Below are positions 1 to 6,715 of a stretch of 14,664 nt of DNA, one piece after another. The notes below the pieces were generated by a model. It saw nothing but the letters and a program-made list of their open reading frames with translations. It was not told the origin of the DNA and did not search any database. A program made the position numbers and the translations under genes. The stretch comes from Anaerolineales bacterium (GTDB lineage Bacteria; Chloroflexota; Anaerolineae; 4572-78; J111). Positions within the stretch are counted from its first letter, which is position 1, and each line of letters opens with the position of its first letter. The stretch is from the NCBI GenBank assembly GCA_012032575.1, contig JAAUSP010000135.1:1-14664 (forward strand), given 5' to 3'.

Positions 1-342
1 ATCTTTGTTTAAAAACATAAAAATAATAATACAATTTTAATAACAGACATTTGTTATTGGTCTATCATTAAAGATAAATTTTTTAAAAAATGGATTTTTA
101 TTTCCGTTAGTCTTGATGATGAAGTTTCGTATGCAAATTCTTTTCCTAGATTATTTTGGAAATCGTTCAGAATATTAGAAAAAAACATTTCAATTTATGA
201 AGCATTTTATTATGCTTTTTCCAACGATAGAGGGACCAACATCAAGAAAATAAATAAGCCTATGCTCTTTTCTCTTGACTTTTCTCCGCGATGTTATACA
301 ATAAGAGGTGAAAAATTACACAACATCATTCAATGCGATTGA
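1..342 (+). CDS. 3' end of an unrecognised gene, 5'-truncated by the window
   Basis: A frame stays open from base 13 to a TGA at 340-342 and encodes about 109 residues rich in F, K, S and I (for example SLDDEVSYANSF). It has no ATG before base 262, so the gene very probably starts left of the window. In the first 20 bases another frame is open instead (SLFKNIK), and one missing A in the A-run at 19-23 would join the two. That join is inference. The protein has no motif I recognise and no signal peptide or membrane segment is visible. Its stop codon lies inside a short inverted repeat (322-349) just ahead of the ribosome binding site of the next gene. It could also be a non-ATG-started small gene. 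Confidence 0.45.
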
Positions 343-349
343 TGATGTT
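322..349 (+). promoter_or_regulatory. 8-bp perfect inverted repeat spanning the upstream stop codon
   Basis: AACATCAT at 322-329 is matched by ATGATGTT at 342-349 with a 12-base loop. It overlaps the TGA at 340-342 and ends two bases before the AGGAG ribosome binding site (351-355) of the next gene. It is followed only by a TTTA stretch, so it is a weak terminator at best; it may instead modulate translation of the next gene or protect an mRNA end. Confidence 0.35.
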
Positions 350-361
350 TAGGAGAAATAA

Positions 362-565
362 ATGAATTTAACCAGATTACAACAAAGAGCATTACAAAGA
401 TTATCGAGAGAAGTTCCTCCGAAAACCAGAAAATCAGTTCCCACGGAAGCAAATTCAGGTTTGTTATCATTAAGACGAATGACTGGTTTGGCCAACCTTG
501 GTCTTGTTTCGTTTACCGAAGATGGCGAAGTTCGACCAACGCCACGTGGAAGAAAAGCTGTTTAA
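362..565 (+). CDS. small basic winged-helix-like protein
   Basis: A 67-residue ORF with a strong AGGAG ribosome binding site at 351-355, six bases before the ATG. The first half is basic (LQQRALQRLSRE, then PPKTRKS). The second half has the look of a winged-helix tail: a hydrophobic helix (LLSLRRMTGLANLGLV), a short acidic turn (SFTEDGEV) and a strand ending in PTPRGRKAV. This resembles the recognition helix plus wing of small transcription regulators, so a DNA-binding role is inferred. It is short for such a domain and could be only part of one. It ends with TAA 12 bases before the GTG of the HNH gene and is in the same reading frame. I do not recognise a named family. Confidence 0.6.
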   Translation: MNLTRLQQRALQRLSREVPPKTRKSVPTEANSGLLSLRRMTGLANLGLVSFTEDGEVRPTPRGRKAV

Positions 566-577
566 TTTGAGAATTTT

Positions 578-1084
578 GTGAAAACCCTTCTGTTGGACAA
601 CTGCTTTCAACCAATTTCCCAAATTTCTTGGAAGAAAGCAGTTGTCCTATTTTTTCTTGAAAAAGTTGAAATTCTTGAAGAATACGAACAAGAAATTCAT
701 TCCGCAAGAATAAAAATGAGAATTCCAAGTGTTGTTAGGTTTTTTAAATTTTTTTAAAAAAACAAAAATTTCTTATTCAAGACAAAATATTTATGCACGG
801 GATAAAGCAAGATGTATGTATTGTTTTTGTCTTTTAACAAAAAATACTTTTACCATTGACCATATTAAGCCAAAATCAAAAGGAGGAAAACCAATTGGGA
901 AAATATTGTTGCTTGTTGCAAACCTTGCAATGATAAAAAGGGTGGAAAAACTTGCGAAGAAGCAAAAATGTTCCCAAAGAAAAATCCAACAATACCTAAT
1001 TCTCTTGATTACCGATTCTTACCTTTCTATAATTGGGAAGAAGAAATTCCTTCCAAATGGAAAAAGTATTTAATTAATGAATGA
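578..1084 (+). CDS. HNH endonuclease (two compensating frameshifts)
   Basis: A free-standing HNH nuclease, likely a homing-type element. Read from GTG 578 it starts VKTLLLDNCFQPIS and continues through SWKKAVVLFFLEKVEILEEY and IPSVVRFFKFF, the standard N-terminal half of this HNH family. The frame then hits a TAA at 755-757 inside T7-A7 (749-762). The next frame carries KISYSRQNIYARD, the zinc pair CMYC and the core DHIKPKSKGG. A missing base near 889-895 returns the original frame, giving NWENIVACCKPCNDKKGG with the second zinc pair, and a stop at 1082-1084. Repaired, it is 168 residues, a normal length. One extra and one missing base cancel, and every family motif survives, so I favour sequence errors over decay. 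It lies 79 bases upstream of the tRNA cluster. A terminator-like hairpin sits in its first codons (595-647). Confidence 0.8.
595..656 (+). terminator. terminator-like hairpin inside the HNH coding region
   Basis: GGACAACTGCTTTC (595-608) is perfectly complementary to GAAAGCAGTTGTCC (634-647). An inner CCAA/TTGG pair (611-614 with 628-631) could extend the stem, and TATTTTTTC follows directly at 648-656. This is the shape of a Rho-independent terminator. It lies within codons 6-24 of the HNH gene, so it would cut transcription or control translation of that gene rather than end a transcript after it. Confidence 0.45.
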
Positions 1085-1163
1085 AATTTTGTGAAGAGTG
1101 TTTAATTTATTTATTTTGGATTGTTGTTATTTTTGGAATTATTTGGCAAGTTTTGTGAGTTGA

Positions 1164-1236
1164 GCCGGTGTAGCTCAGTTGGTAGAGCAGGGTCTTTGTA
1201 AGACTCAGGTCGGGGGTTCGATTCCTCTCGCCGGCA
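1164..1236 (+). tRNA. tRNA-Thr (anticodon UGU)
   Basis: Acceptor GCCGGTG pairs with CGCCGGC (one G-U). The D stem is GCTC/GAGC, and the anticodon stem GGGTC/GACTC flanks the loop TTTGTAA, giving anticodon TGT at 1197-1199, which reads ACA threonine codons. The T loop is TTCGATT; its stem includes two G-U pairs. The discriminator is A and no 3' CCA is encoded, so CCA must be added after transcription. It is the first of three adjacent tRNA genes. Confidence 0.93.
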
Positions 1237-1241
1237 GTTAT

Positions 1242-1326
1242 GGAGGGGTATCCAAGTGGTTAACGGAGCCTGACTGTAAATCAGGTGCGCTACGGCACTA
1301 CGGTGGTTCGAATCCACCCCACTCCT
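1242..1326 (+). tRNA. tRNA-Tyr (anticodon GUA), long variable arm
   Basis: The anticodon stem CCTGA/TCAGG flanks loop CTGTAAA, so the anticodon is GTA. A long variable arm (TGCGC onward to the T stem) makes it type II, as expected for bacterial-type tRNA-Tyr. The T arm is GGTGG-TTCGAAT-CCACC. The acceptor GGAGGGG pairs with CCACTCC except for one G-A mismatch, and the discriminator appears to be T, where A is usual. A register shifted two bases (GAGGGGT with ACTCCTC) pairs fully but leaves two extra bases after the T stem. A base error or a mildly degenerate tRNA would explain this. Confidence 0.88.
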
Positions 1327-1333
1327 CGATTTT

Positions 1334-1405
1334 GCACGATTAGCTCAGAGGTAGAGCAAGCGGCTGTTAACCGCTTTGTCGGTGGTTCAAATCCACCATC
1401 GTGCT
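1334..1405 (+). tRNA. tRNA-Asn (anticodon GUU)
   Basis: Acceptor GCACGAT pairs perfectly with ATCGTGC (1398-1404). The D stem is GCTC/GAGC, and the anticodon stem AGCGG/CCGCT flanks loop CTGTTAA with anticodon GTT. The T arm is GGTGG-TTCAAAT-CCACC. No CCA is encoded. The base after the acceptor is T where G is typical for tRNA-Asn. The next gene's ATG lies 12 bases downstream; a longer in-frame start at 1376 would lie inside this tRNA and is rejected. Confidence 0.92.
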
Positions 1406-1417
1406 TATTTATTAAGA

Positions 1418-2635
1418 ATGCCTAGGGGAAATCCGCTTTTTCTATCGGGAGTTATTCCTTCTTCATCAAACGCCGTTGCTGACCAACTCATTCAAGTTAT
1501 ACGAGATAACATCATCCTCTATCAAACAAATGGAGAGCCAGCCTGGGAAGTTATAACAAGTTCTTCGGAATTACCTTATACATCCTCGGTAGCGAATACG
1601 AGACAAACTGTTCTTAATTCAAGAGGAGATAGAACAACGGGGTCTGGAACTTATCGTGGAGATGCAAACATAAGAATTGTTTTCAGTCAGCCGGCCGGTA
1701 TCTCAGTAGCAAACACAGGTTCATTCTATTTTACAGCAATTCAAGGACCAGAAAATTATGGTCGCTCTTCGAATCCTTCGGGAACTTCTTTATCAGTTAT
1801 TTCAAACCAACCAACAACCTGGTATGCAGTTATTGATGAATACGAATTTACCATGATTATAAATCAAAGAGATACGGGAACAAATAGAAATGCTGGATAC
1901 AAAATTATTTCTTTCGGACAAATGAGAAGAAATGTTCCAAACGAATTGAGTGGTATTGCTTGGATTACAACAAGTTCTGTTTCAACTGGGACAGTTATTT
2001 TTTCTGTTGACCGCGACATTCGCGGAACAGGCTCAACCCCACAAGTTCAAATTGGTCAATCTGTTTGGATTTTAAATATTAATACAGCAAATACGGATTC
2101 TGCTCATGGTGAAACAAGTTATGTTCAAGAAATAACGCCGACAACAATAACTCTCTCTGGGGTTCTTAACCTTTATTCTTCTGGCTCTTTAATTGGATTA
2201 AATCCAAGCCCAACCTATTGTTTTTTCCAGAATGGAAGTGATTCTTCAGTTACAGCGCATACACTTTACCTCAACAGTCCTGAATACAGGAATTCAACAA
2301 CTTATAGAGCAAATTTAAATGTTGAAAATTATACTGCTCTTTTTGCCGGAGGAGAGAGACCAGCTTTTGATCAGTCTTTTAGGGCTTATTATCCAAGATT
2401 TAGAATAAGTTCTCCTTCTCAAATCAATTCTTATCTTGGAGCGCCCGGTAATTTATTGTATTTTGTTTCAGCAAGTGTTCTTCAAAATGGAGATAGAATG
2501 ATGAAAAATTATCAAACAGGAACACAAGCTTCTTCAAGCGCTTGGATGGTTTTTCCTAATGTTGTTTTGAATGGTTTAGGTTTAGTTTGCGGAATTGGTC
2601 CAAATTGTCCAACATCCAGCAATACAATTCCATAG
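1418..2635 (+). CDS. paralogous virion surface protein, copy 1
   Basis: A 405-residue protein and the first of four tandem paralogues. The start ATG at 1418 is chosen because it gives MPRGNPLF, matching MPRGIPYF and MPRGIPIF in the next two copies; an earlier in-frame start would run through tRNA-Asn. The N-terminal module (about residues 1-95) has the ADQLI..IRDNI..YQTNGEPAWE and TRQTVLNSRGDRTTGSGTYRGDANI motifs shared by the set. The middle has WYAVIDEYEFTMII, then the shared SVDRDIRGTGSTPQVQIGQSVW module and a beta-rich stretch ending GSLIGLNPSP. The C-terminal third is copy-specific and ends GLGLVCGIGP. There is no signal peptide, membrane segment or coiled coil; the protein is rich in S, T, N and G. 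A phage tail-fibre, baseplate or capsid-surface role is inferred from this and from gene order; I do not recognise the family. No ribosome binding site is visible. Confidence 0.8.
   Translation: MPRGNPLFLSGVIPSSSNAVADQLIQVIRDNIILYQTNGEPAWEVITSSSELPYTSSVANTRQTVLNSRGDRTTGSGTYRGDANIRIVFSQPAGISVANTGSFYFTAIQGPENYGRSSNPSGTSLSVISNQPTTWYAVIDEYEFTMIINQRDTGTNRNAGYKIISFGQMRRNVPNELSGIAWITTSSVSTGTVIFSVDRDIRGTGSTPQVQIGQSVWILNINTANTDSAHGETSYVQEITPTTITLSGVLNLYSSGSLIGLNPSPTYCFFQNGSDSSVTAHTLYLNSPEYRNSTTYRANLNVENYTALFAGGERPAFDQSFRAYYPRFRISSPSQINSYLGAPGNLLYFVSASVLQNGDRMMKNYQTGTQASSSAWMVFPNVVLNGLGLVCGIGPNCPTSSNTIP
2009..2077 (+). repeat. DRDIRGTG module repeat, unit 1
   Basis: Encodes DRDIRGTGSTPQVQIGQSVW plus three residues. 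The same module recurs at 3245, 4437 and 5680. At DNA level GACATTCGCGGAACAGG is identical in units 1, 2 and 4. CCGCG-ACATT-CGCGG (2011-2025) forms a GC-rich inverted repeat in otherwise AT-rich DNA. Confidence 0.75.
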
Positions 2636-2647
2636 TATTTATAGAAA

Positions 2648-3853
2648 ATGCCGAGAGGAATACCTTATTTTCAATCTGGAATAATTCAAGCCAGACCAAA
2701 TAATGAAATTGCTGATGATTTTATTTTGACTCTCCGTGGATTTTTAACATCATACCAATCAAACGGACAACAAGCTTGGGAAATTCATACAGGGTCTAAT
2801 GACCGAACAGCGCTTTCTGGAGGCAATACAAGAGAAACAATTTTCCATTCTGTTGGCGATAGAAGTCTTGGTTCTGGAGAATTGTCTGGTGACGCCGACA
2901 TTTGGATAAAATTGCATCATAATTCATTTTCTGGTGATTTTGCAAGCCCGACAATTTATTTTACTCCGATGATGGATGCTTCTCAGGTTAATTTGTCCGG
3001 TCACGGAATTGATGCAAGTTTAACTTTTTTTTCATCAAGTCAACAAATTTTATTAAACTCTAAAAGAAGTATAAATTGGTGGGGAATTTGCAACGAATAC
3101 GAATTCGCTATGTGTCTTAAACAAGGAGCGAACTATTTTCTTGTTGGTTTTGGTTCTTTGATTCGCAACATTCCTCAAAGACAAAGCGGTATTGCTAGGA
3201 TTGCAACAGCGACAACGGGAACGGGAATTTTGACTCTTCAATTAGACAGAGACATTCGCGGAACAGGTTCTTCTTATAACATTCAAGTTAGTCAATCCGT
3301 TTGGATTTTAAATCAAACATTAACCGGAGCTTTGGATGTCCCAATAAAATCAAACATTTGTTCTGTTTTAGAAGTTGGAACGGATTACATTATCGTTTCC
3401 GGAATAACAAATACACCATACCAAAGAGGCTCTCTGGTCGGAATGGATGTTCAACCAACTTATGCTTATTCTATTTCTAATAATGGGTCGACAGCTATTA
3501 ATTTAATCAATAGAGTTGATGGAACGAGAAATACTGGCGGTCAGACAGCTATTTTATTATCATTTGGTATTGAATCTTTTGGTGATTTTAGATTTCCGGA
3601 TTATAGCAACAATTATTCTTATTTTCCTTTGCAATTTTATCAAAATGCTGGGATTTATACGGCCATTCGAGGAAGAATGCAATTTATTCATCAATTTTCG
3701 TATGGGACTCAAAAAGATGGAGATTTGATGTTTGATGATTATAACAATCCTCAAAATATTTTTATGGTGTTCCCTTCTTTTACTTATGATAATTCCATAG
3801 AAAAAATTTTAGGAATTGGACCCATCAACCTCTCTTCTTCGGTCATTTTCTAA
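2648..3853 (+). CDS. paralogous virion surface protein, copy 2
   Basis: A 401-residue protein beginning MPRGIPYFQSGIIQ 12 bases after copy 1 stops. The N-terminal module contains IADDFILTLRGFLTSYQSNGQQAWE and TRETIFHSVGDRSLGSGELSGDADIW, closest to copy 3 (compare YQSNSQQAWE and VGDRSLGSGENQGDTDIW). The middle has WWGICNEYEFAMCL, then LDRDIRGTGSSYNIQVSQSVW and an SH3- or OB-like stretch to GSLVGMDVQP. The C-terminal third differs from the other copies until the shared ending ILGIGP. Soluble, aromatic and S/N/G rich, with no signal peptide. A surface-exposed virion protein is inferred. The start has no Shine-Dalgarno sequence; it is preceded by TTTATAGAAA. Confidence 0.82.
   Translation: MPRGIPYFQSGIIQARPNNEIADDFILTLRGFLTSYQSNGQQAWEIHTGSNDRTALSGGNTRETIFHSVGDRSLGSGELSGDADIWIKLHHNSFSGDFASPTIYFTPMMDASQVNLSGHGIDASLTFFSSSQQILLNSKRSINWWGICNEYEFAMCLKQGANYFLVGFGSLIRNIPQRQSGIARIATATTGTGILTLQLDRDIRGTGSSYNIQVSQSVWILNQTLTGALDVPIKSNICSVLEVGTDYIIVSGITNTPYQRGSLVGMDVQPTYAYSISNNGSTAINLINRVDGTRNTGGQTAILLSFGIESFGDFRFPDYSNNYSYFPLQFYQNAGIYTAIRGRMQFIHQFSYGTQKDGDLMFDDYNNPQNIFMVFPSFTYDNSIEKILGIGPINLSSSVIF
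3245..3313 (+). repeat. DRDIRGTG module repeat, unit 2
   Basis: Encodes DRDIRGTGSSYNIQVSQSVW plus three residues. It is the most diverged unit in its middle (SSYN for ST(P/S)Q) but keeps the 17-base identical core. The first arm of the GC-rich inverted repeat is changed (CAGAG for CCGCG). Confidence 0.7.
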
Positions 3854-3862
3854 TTATTGAAA

Positions 3863-5057
3863 ATGCCGAGAGGAATACCTATATTTAATTCTGGGACAAT
3901 TGCAACGGGTTCAACCGCTCTTGATGATTTTATCTTATTGGTGAGAGACCAGATAACATCATACCAATCAAACAGTCAACAAGCTTGGGAAATTTATACT
4001 GGTTCTGTAAATCTTCCTTATACAGGAACTACTCAAAATACTCGTGAAACTTGGTTTCATTCTGTTGGTGATAGAAGTCTTGGCTCTGGAGAAAATCAAG
4101 GAGATACGGACATCTGGGTCAGATTTCATCAAATTGGCTCAATCACTTCTTTGAGTGGAGTTATCGGAATAAGTGTTTATCAAGATTATTCCCCATCAAC
4201 AAACATAGGTTATAATTTTAATGTTTCTTCTTCCATAATTTCAGTTTCTATGACTAAACGGAATTGTTTGGTATGCTGTTTTTAATGAATACGAATTTTC
4301 TATGATTTTTAGAAGTGCTAATCGTTGGAATTCATTTTCTTTTGGGAAACTTATTTCAAGACCTAATGAAAAATTTTTAGGCACCGCTCGGCTTTCACAG
4401 GAAATAACGGGGACTGGAACAGTTGTCTTTCCGTTGGACCGCGACATTCGAGGTACAGGTTCAACATCTCAAGTTCAAATAGGCCAATCTGTTTGGGTTG
4501 TTAATCAAGGCTATTCAGGGTCCGGCCCAGATACCCCGGCAAGATTTGAAATTGGGAAGGTTGTTGATGTTAATTCAAATAGCATAACATTAAGTGAAAT
4601 GACGAGTTCTGGAATTTGGCGTTCGGGTTCTTTGATTGGTTTGGAAAGTCAAAATGTCTATTCTTTTACGCAAGTCAACGCTGCAACTCCGACATGCAAC
4701 ATCTTGTTTAACCAAGATTTTTTTAATAACAATTCTTCCGCCAACCTTTTTAGCGATACGAACGCTAGCAATTTTGGCGGCGCTGAAGGTCCTTCTTTGG
4801 ATAATTTTTATAAAGGTTCACGAATTTATGTTCGTGCCGCCTCATCTTTTGATGGTTCTTATCGAGGGTATCTGCAACACTTGATACAGGTTTCCACAGG
4901 GTCTTTGGCGAATGGTAGTCGAATTACACGAGACATTTATGGACCTCCATTTGTTGAAGAAAATTCATGGCTTATCTTTCCTTCTGCGACTATGGCGGGC
5001 ATTTCTCAAAAATGTTTTGCTCTCGGTCCTTATGCGAGGGATTTTTCTGGACTTTAA
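3863..5057 (+). CDS. paralogous virion surface protein, copy 3 (one frameshift)
   Basis: ATG 3863 (MPRGIPIFNSGTI) matches the other copies; an in-frame TTG lies six bases earlier. The N-terminal module has DDFILLVRDQITSYQSNSQQAWE and TRETWFHSVGDRSLGSGENQGDTDIW. The frame breaks just before the conserved WY(A)V..EYEF segment: one frame ends MTKRNC.. while the next supplies WYAVFNEYEFSMIF, so one extra base lies at about 4255-4272. The second frame continues through LDRDIRGTGSTSQVQIGQSVW, GSLIGLESQ and a C-terminal third ending FALGP, with a stop at 5055-5057. The repaired length is about 397 residues, in line with 401-409 for the others. All shared motifs are intact on both sides, so an indel error is more likely than a real pseudogene. 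The 5' start has the same TTATTGAAAATG leader as other copies. Confidence 0.78.
4437..4505 (+). repeat. DRDIRGTG module repeat, unit 3
   Basis: Encodes DRDIRGTGSTSQVQIGQSVW plus three residues. The GACATTCG core is kept, but the following arm reads AGG rather than CGG, so the inverted repeat seen in units 1 and 4 is weakened. Confidence 0.72.
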
Positions 5058-5070
5058 TTAATTATTGTAA

Positions 5071-6300
5071 ATGCGAGGATTCCCTCTTTGTATAACAGGA
5101 ACAATTTATAGCACCAAATCAGGCAGAAATACTGTTGCTGATGATTTTATTCTCTCTTTGAGAAGAAACATCATAAGACATACAACAAACGGTCAACCCT
5201 CTTGGGAGGTGTTTACAGGCTCTATCGATCTTCCTTTCACAGGAACAACACCAAATACTAGAATAACAACATTTAAGTCGGTTGGAGATAAGACATTAGG
5301 GTCTGGCTCTCTTATTGGAGACGCAAACATTTATCTTCAACTTTTTCAACCAACGGCTTTTTCCAATAATGTTTCATCTTTATCTTTGGTAGCGTTGCAA
5401 GATTATTCTCAAGTTAATAATAGCGGTACAGGGTATACGATTACGGCAAGTGCTGCGACTATTCCGTTCTCTATTTATGGAAATTTTAAATTAGAGTATG
5501 CTTTATTGGTTGATGAATACGAAATTATTTTAGCAATTTATCAAAGAAATGCAAGCCTTCAAGATTCTATTATTATTATTGGAGCAGGGCAACTAAACAG
5601 GGTTTATCCAGAACCAATTAGCGGGATTGCAAGAATAGCGTCAGGGACATCAACAACAGGGACAGTTGTCCTCCAACTTGACCGCGACATTCGCGGAACA
5701 GGTTCAACGCCCCAATTACAAGTCGGCCAAAAGGTATGGATTGTTAATCAAACCCCTTCCGGTTCAGCCTTGGTCGCACCTAGAGTTGAAATCGTTCATG
5801 TTTCCGGAATAACAGCAAATACAATAACTGTAACGGGCGTTTTAAATCAACCTTATTTTTCTGGCTCTCTTGTTGGTTATGACCCGTGTCCTCTTTATTC
5901 TATTCGTTTTAATGGAAGTTCTGCAACACCTTCGGCGTATACAACAACGCAACCTAACGGAGCTTCTGTATCTTTATTGGGTTCAGCAAATCACCAGGCG
6001 ACTTTGGTTCCGTGGTGTATAGATAATAATGATACTGATGGTCCTTCTTATGATGGCTATTATAGGATTTCGCCAATTAAAGTTTTTAATTCTTTTACTA
6101 ATTTTAACGGAAATAGAGGCTCTATGGGATTGTTAAAAGGAATTTCAAAAGGTATTTCTGGTAAAGGCTCTAAATTGGTTATAAATTCATTAACGGGTTC
6201 TGGCGCTGTTTCCGGTTCTTATCTTTGTTTTGCTGAAATTGGTGGATTTTCTTCGATGGATTTGGTTATTGGTCCGTGTATTATGACGGGAGCAATTTAA
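5071..6300 (+). CDS. paralogous virion surface protein, copy 4
   Basis: A 409-residue protein starting MRGFPLCITGTIYS, lacking the MP of the other copies. The N-terminal module reads VADDFILSLRRNIIRHTTNGQPSWE and then TRITTFKSVGDKTLGSGSLIGDANI. The middle has LLVDEYEIILAIYQRN, followed by LDRDIRGTGSTPQLQVGQKVW, the beta-rich VEIVHVSGITANTITVTGVL stretch and GSLVGYDPCP. The C-terminal third is G/S rich and copy-specific and ends LVIGP. It is the most diverged at the N-terminus. It follows copy 3 after 13 bases with the leader TTATTGTAAATG and no ribosome binding site. A surface virion role is inferred from membership of the set. A GGGAG near its end (6285-6291) serves the next gene. Confidence 0.82.
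   Translation: MRGFPLCITGTIYSTKSGRNTVADDFILSLRRNIIRHTTNGQPSWEVFTGSIDLPFTGTTPNTRITTFKSVGDKTLGSGSLIGDANIYLQLFQPTAFSNNVSSLSLVALQDYSQVNNSGTGYTITASAATIPFSIYGNFKLEYALLVDEYEIILAIYQRNASLQDSIIIIGAGQLNRVYPEPISGIARIASGTSTTGTVVLQLDRDIRGTGSTPQLQVGQKVWIVNQTPSGSALVAPRVEIVHVSGITANTITVTGVLNQPYFSGSLVGYDPCPLYSIRFNGSSATPSAYTTTQPNGASVSLLGSANHQATLVPWCIDNNDTDGPSYDGYYRISPIKVFNSFTNFNGNRGSMGLLKGISKGISGKGSKLVINSLTGSGAVSGSYLCFAEIGGFSSMDLVIGPCIMTGAI
5680..5748 (+). repeat. DRDIRGTG module repeat, unit 4
   Basis: Encodes DRDIRGTGSTPQLQVGQKVW plus three residues. It has the same CCGCG-ACATT-CGCGG inverted repeat (5682-5696) as unit 1, and the DNA match to unit 1 extends on both sides of it. Confidence 0.75.
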
Positions 6301-6301
6301 A

Positions 6302-6685
6302 ATGGCTGATTATTTTTTTATAATGGACGCAATTGACTCTCGTGGCCCTCAAATTGATTTCGCAAGAGAACATCTTGTTCGCGGAATTCATTATTTTGAT
6401 TTTTCGCAGGATTTGCAAATAAATGAAACCCAAATGTTTTTTACGCCATTTGCGGGCAATAACGAGCCAACTTCCGATCCTGGTTCGGGAACTTGTATCT
6501 TTTCTGTTGATAGAAATTCTTTTTATGATACGGGATTTAACAGCGACCAAGTCTCATCTTCAATCGGTCAATTTTTAAGCCCAATAAGTGGATGCACTCC
6601 TAATAATGTTCCTTTTATTTTTGGTGAAAAAACAAATTATGTTGCACGAAGGTCTTCAATTTTATATAGACTTACAACAAAATAG
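6302..6685 (+). CDS. small hypothetical protein following the paralogue array
   Basis: A 127-residue protein whose ATG starts one base after the TAA of copy 4, with a GGGAG ribosome binding site about ten bases upstream inside that gene, so the two are probably translated together. It opens MADYFFIMDAIDSRGPQIDFARE and is otherwise mixed and aromatic, with no signal peptide or membrane span. The segment GTCIFSVDRNSFYDTGFN followed by SIGQFLSP loosely echoes the GTVIFSVDRDIRGTG..VQIGQSVW module of the large paralogues. That could mean it derives from or packs against them, but the match is short. A structural accessory protein is inferred; I do not recognise it. Confidence 0.62.
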   Translation: MADYFFIMDAIDSRGPQIDFAREHLVRGIHYFDFSQDLQINETQMFFTPFAGNNEPTSDPGSGTCIFSVDRNSFYDTGFNSDQVSSSIGQFLSPISGCTPNNVPFIFGEKTNYVARRSSILYRLTTK

Positions 6686-6715
6686 ATGTTATAGTTATTG
6701 AAAAGAGCAAATCTT

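Noticed and set aside
749..762. Programmed frameshift at TTTTTTTAAAAAAA in the HNH gene
   Set aside because: The downstream frame requires skipping one base, not the -1 slip typical of such heptamers, and a second opposite indel is needed 140 bases later; sequence error is simpler.
1085..1163. Promoter for the tRNA cluster
   Set aside because: The stretch is AT-rich with TTG-like and TATTT-like pieces, but no convincingly spaced -35/-10 pair can be singled out.
1111..1317. Minus-strand ORF of 68 residues over the tRNAs
   Set aside because: It is an artefact of two tRNA genes read in reverse; the translated tRNA sequence gives the familiar spurious MDSNHRSA-type peptide.
1376..1417. N-terminal extension of paralogue copy 1 (starting MSVVQIHH)
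   Set aside because: It is read through the T arm of tRNA-Asn, and the other three copies start at the equivalent of ATG 1418.
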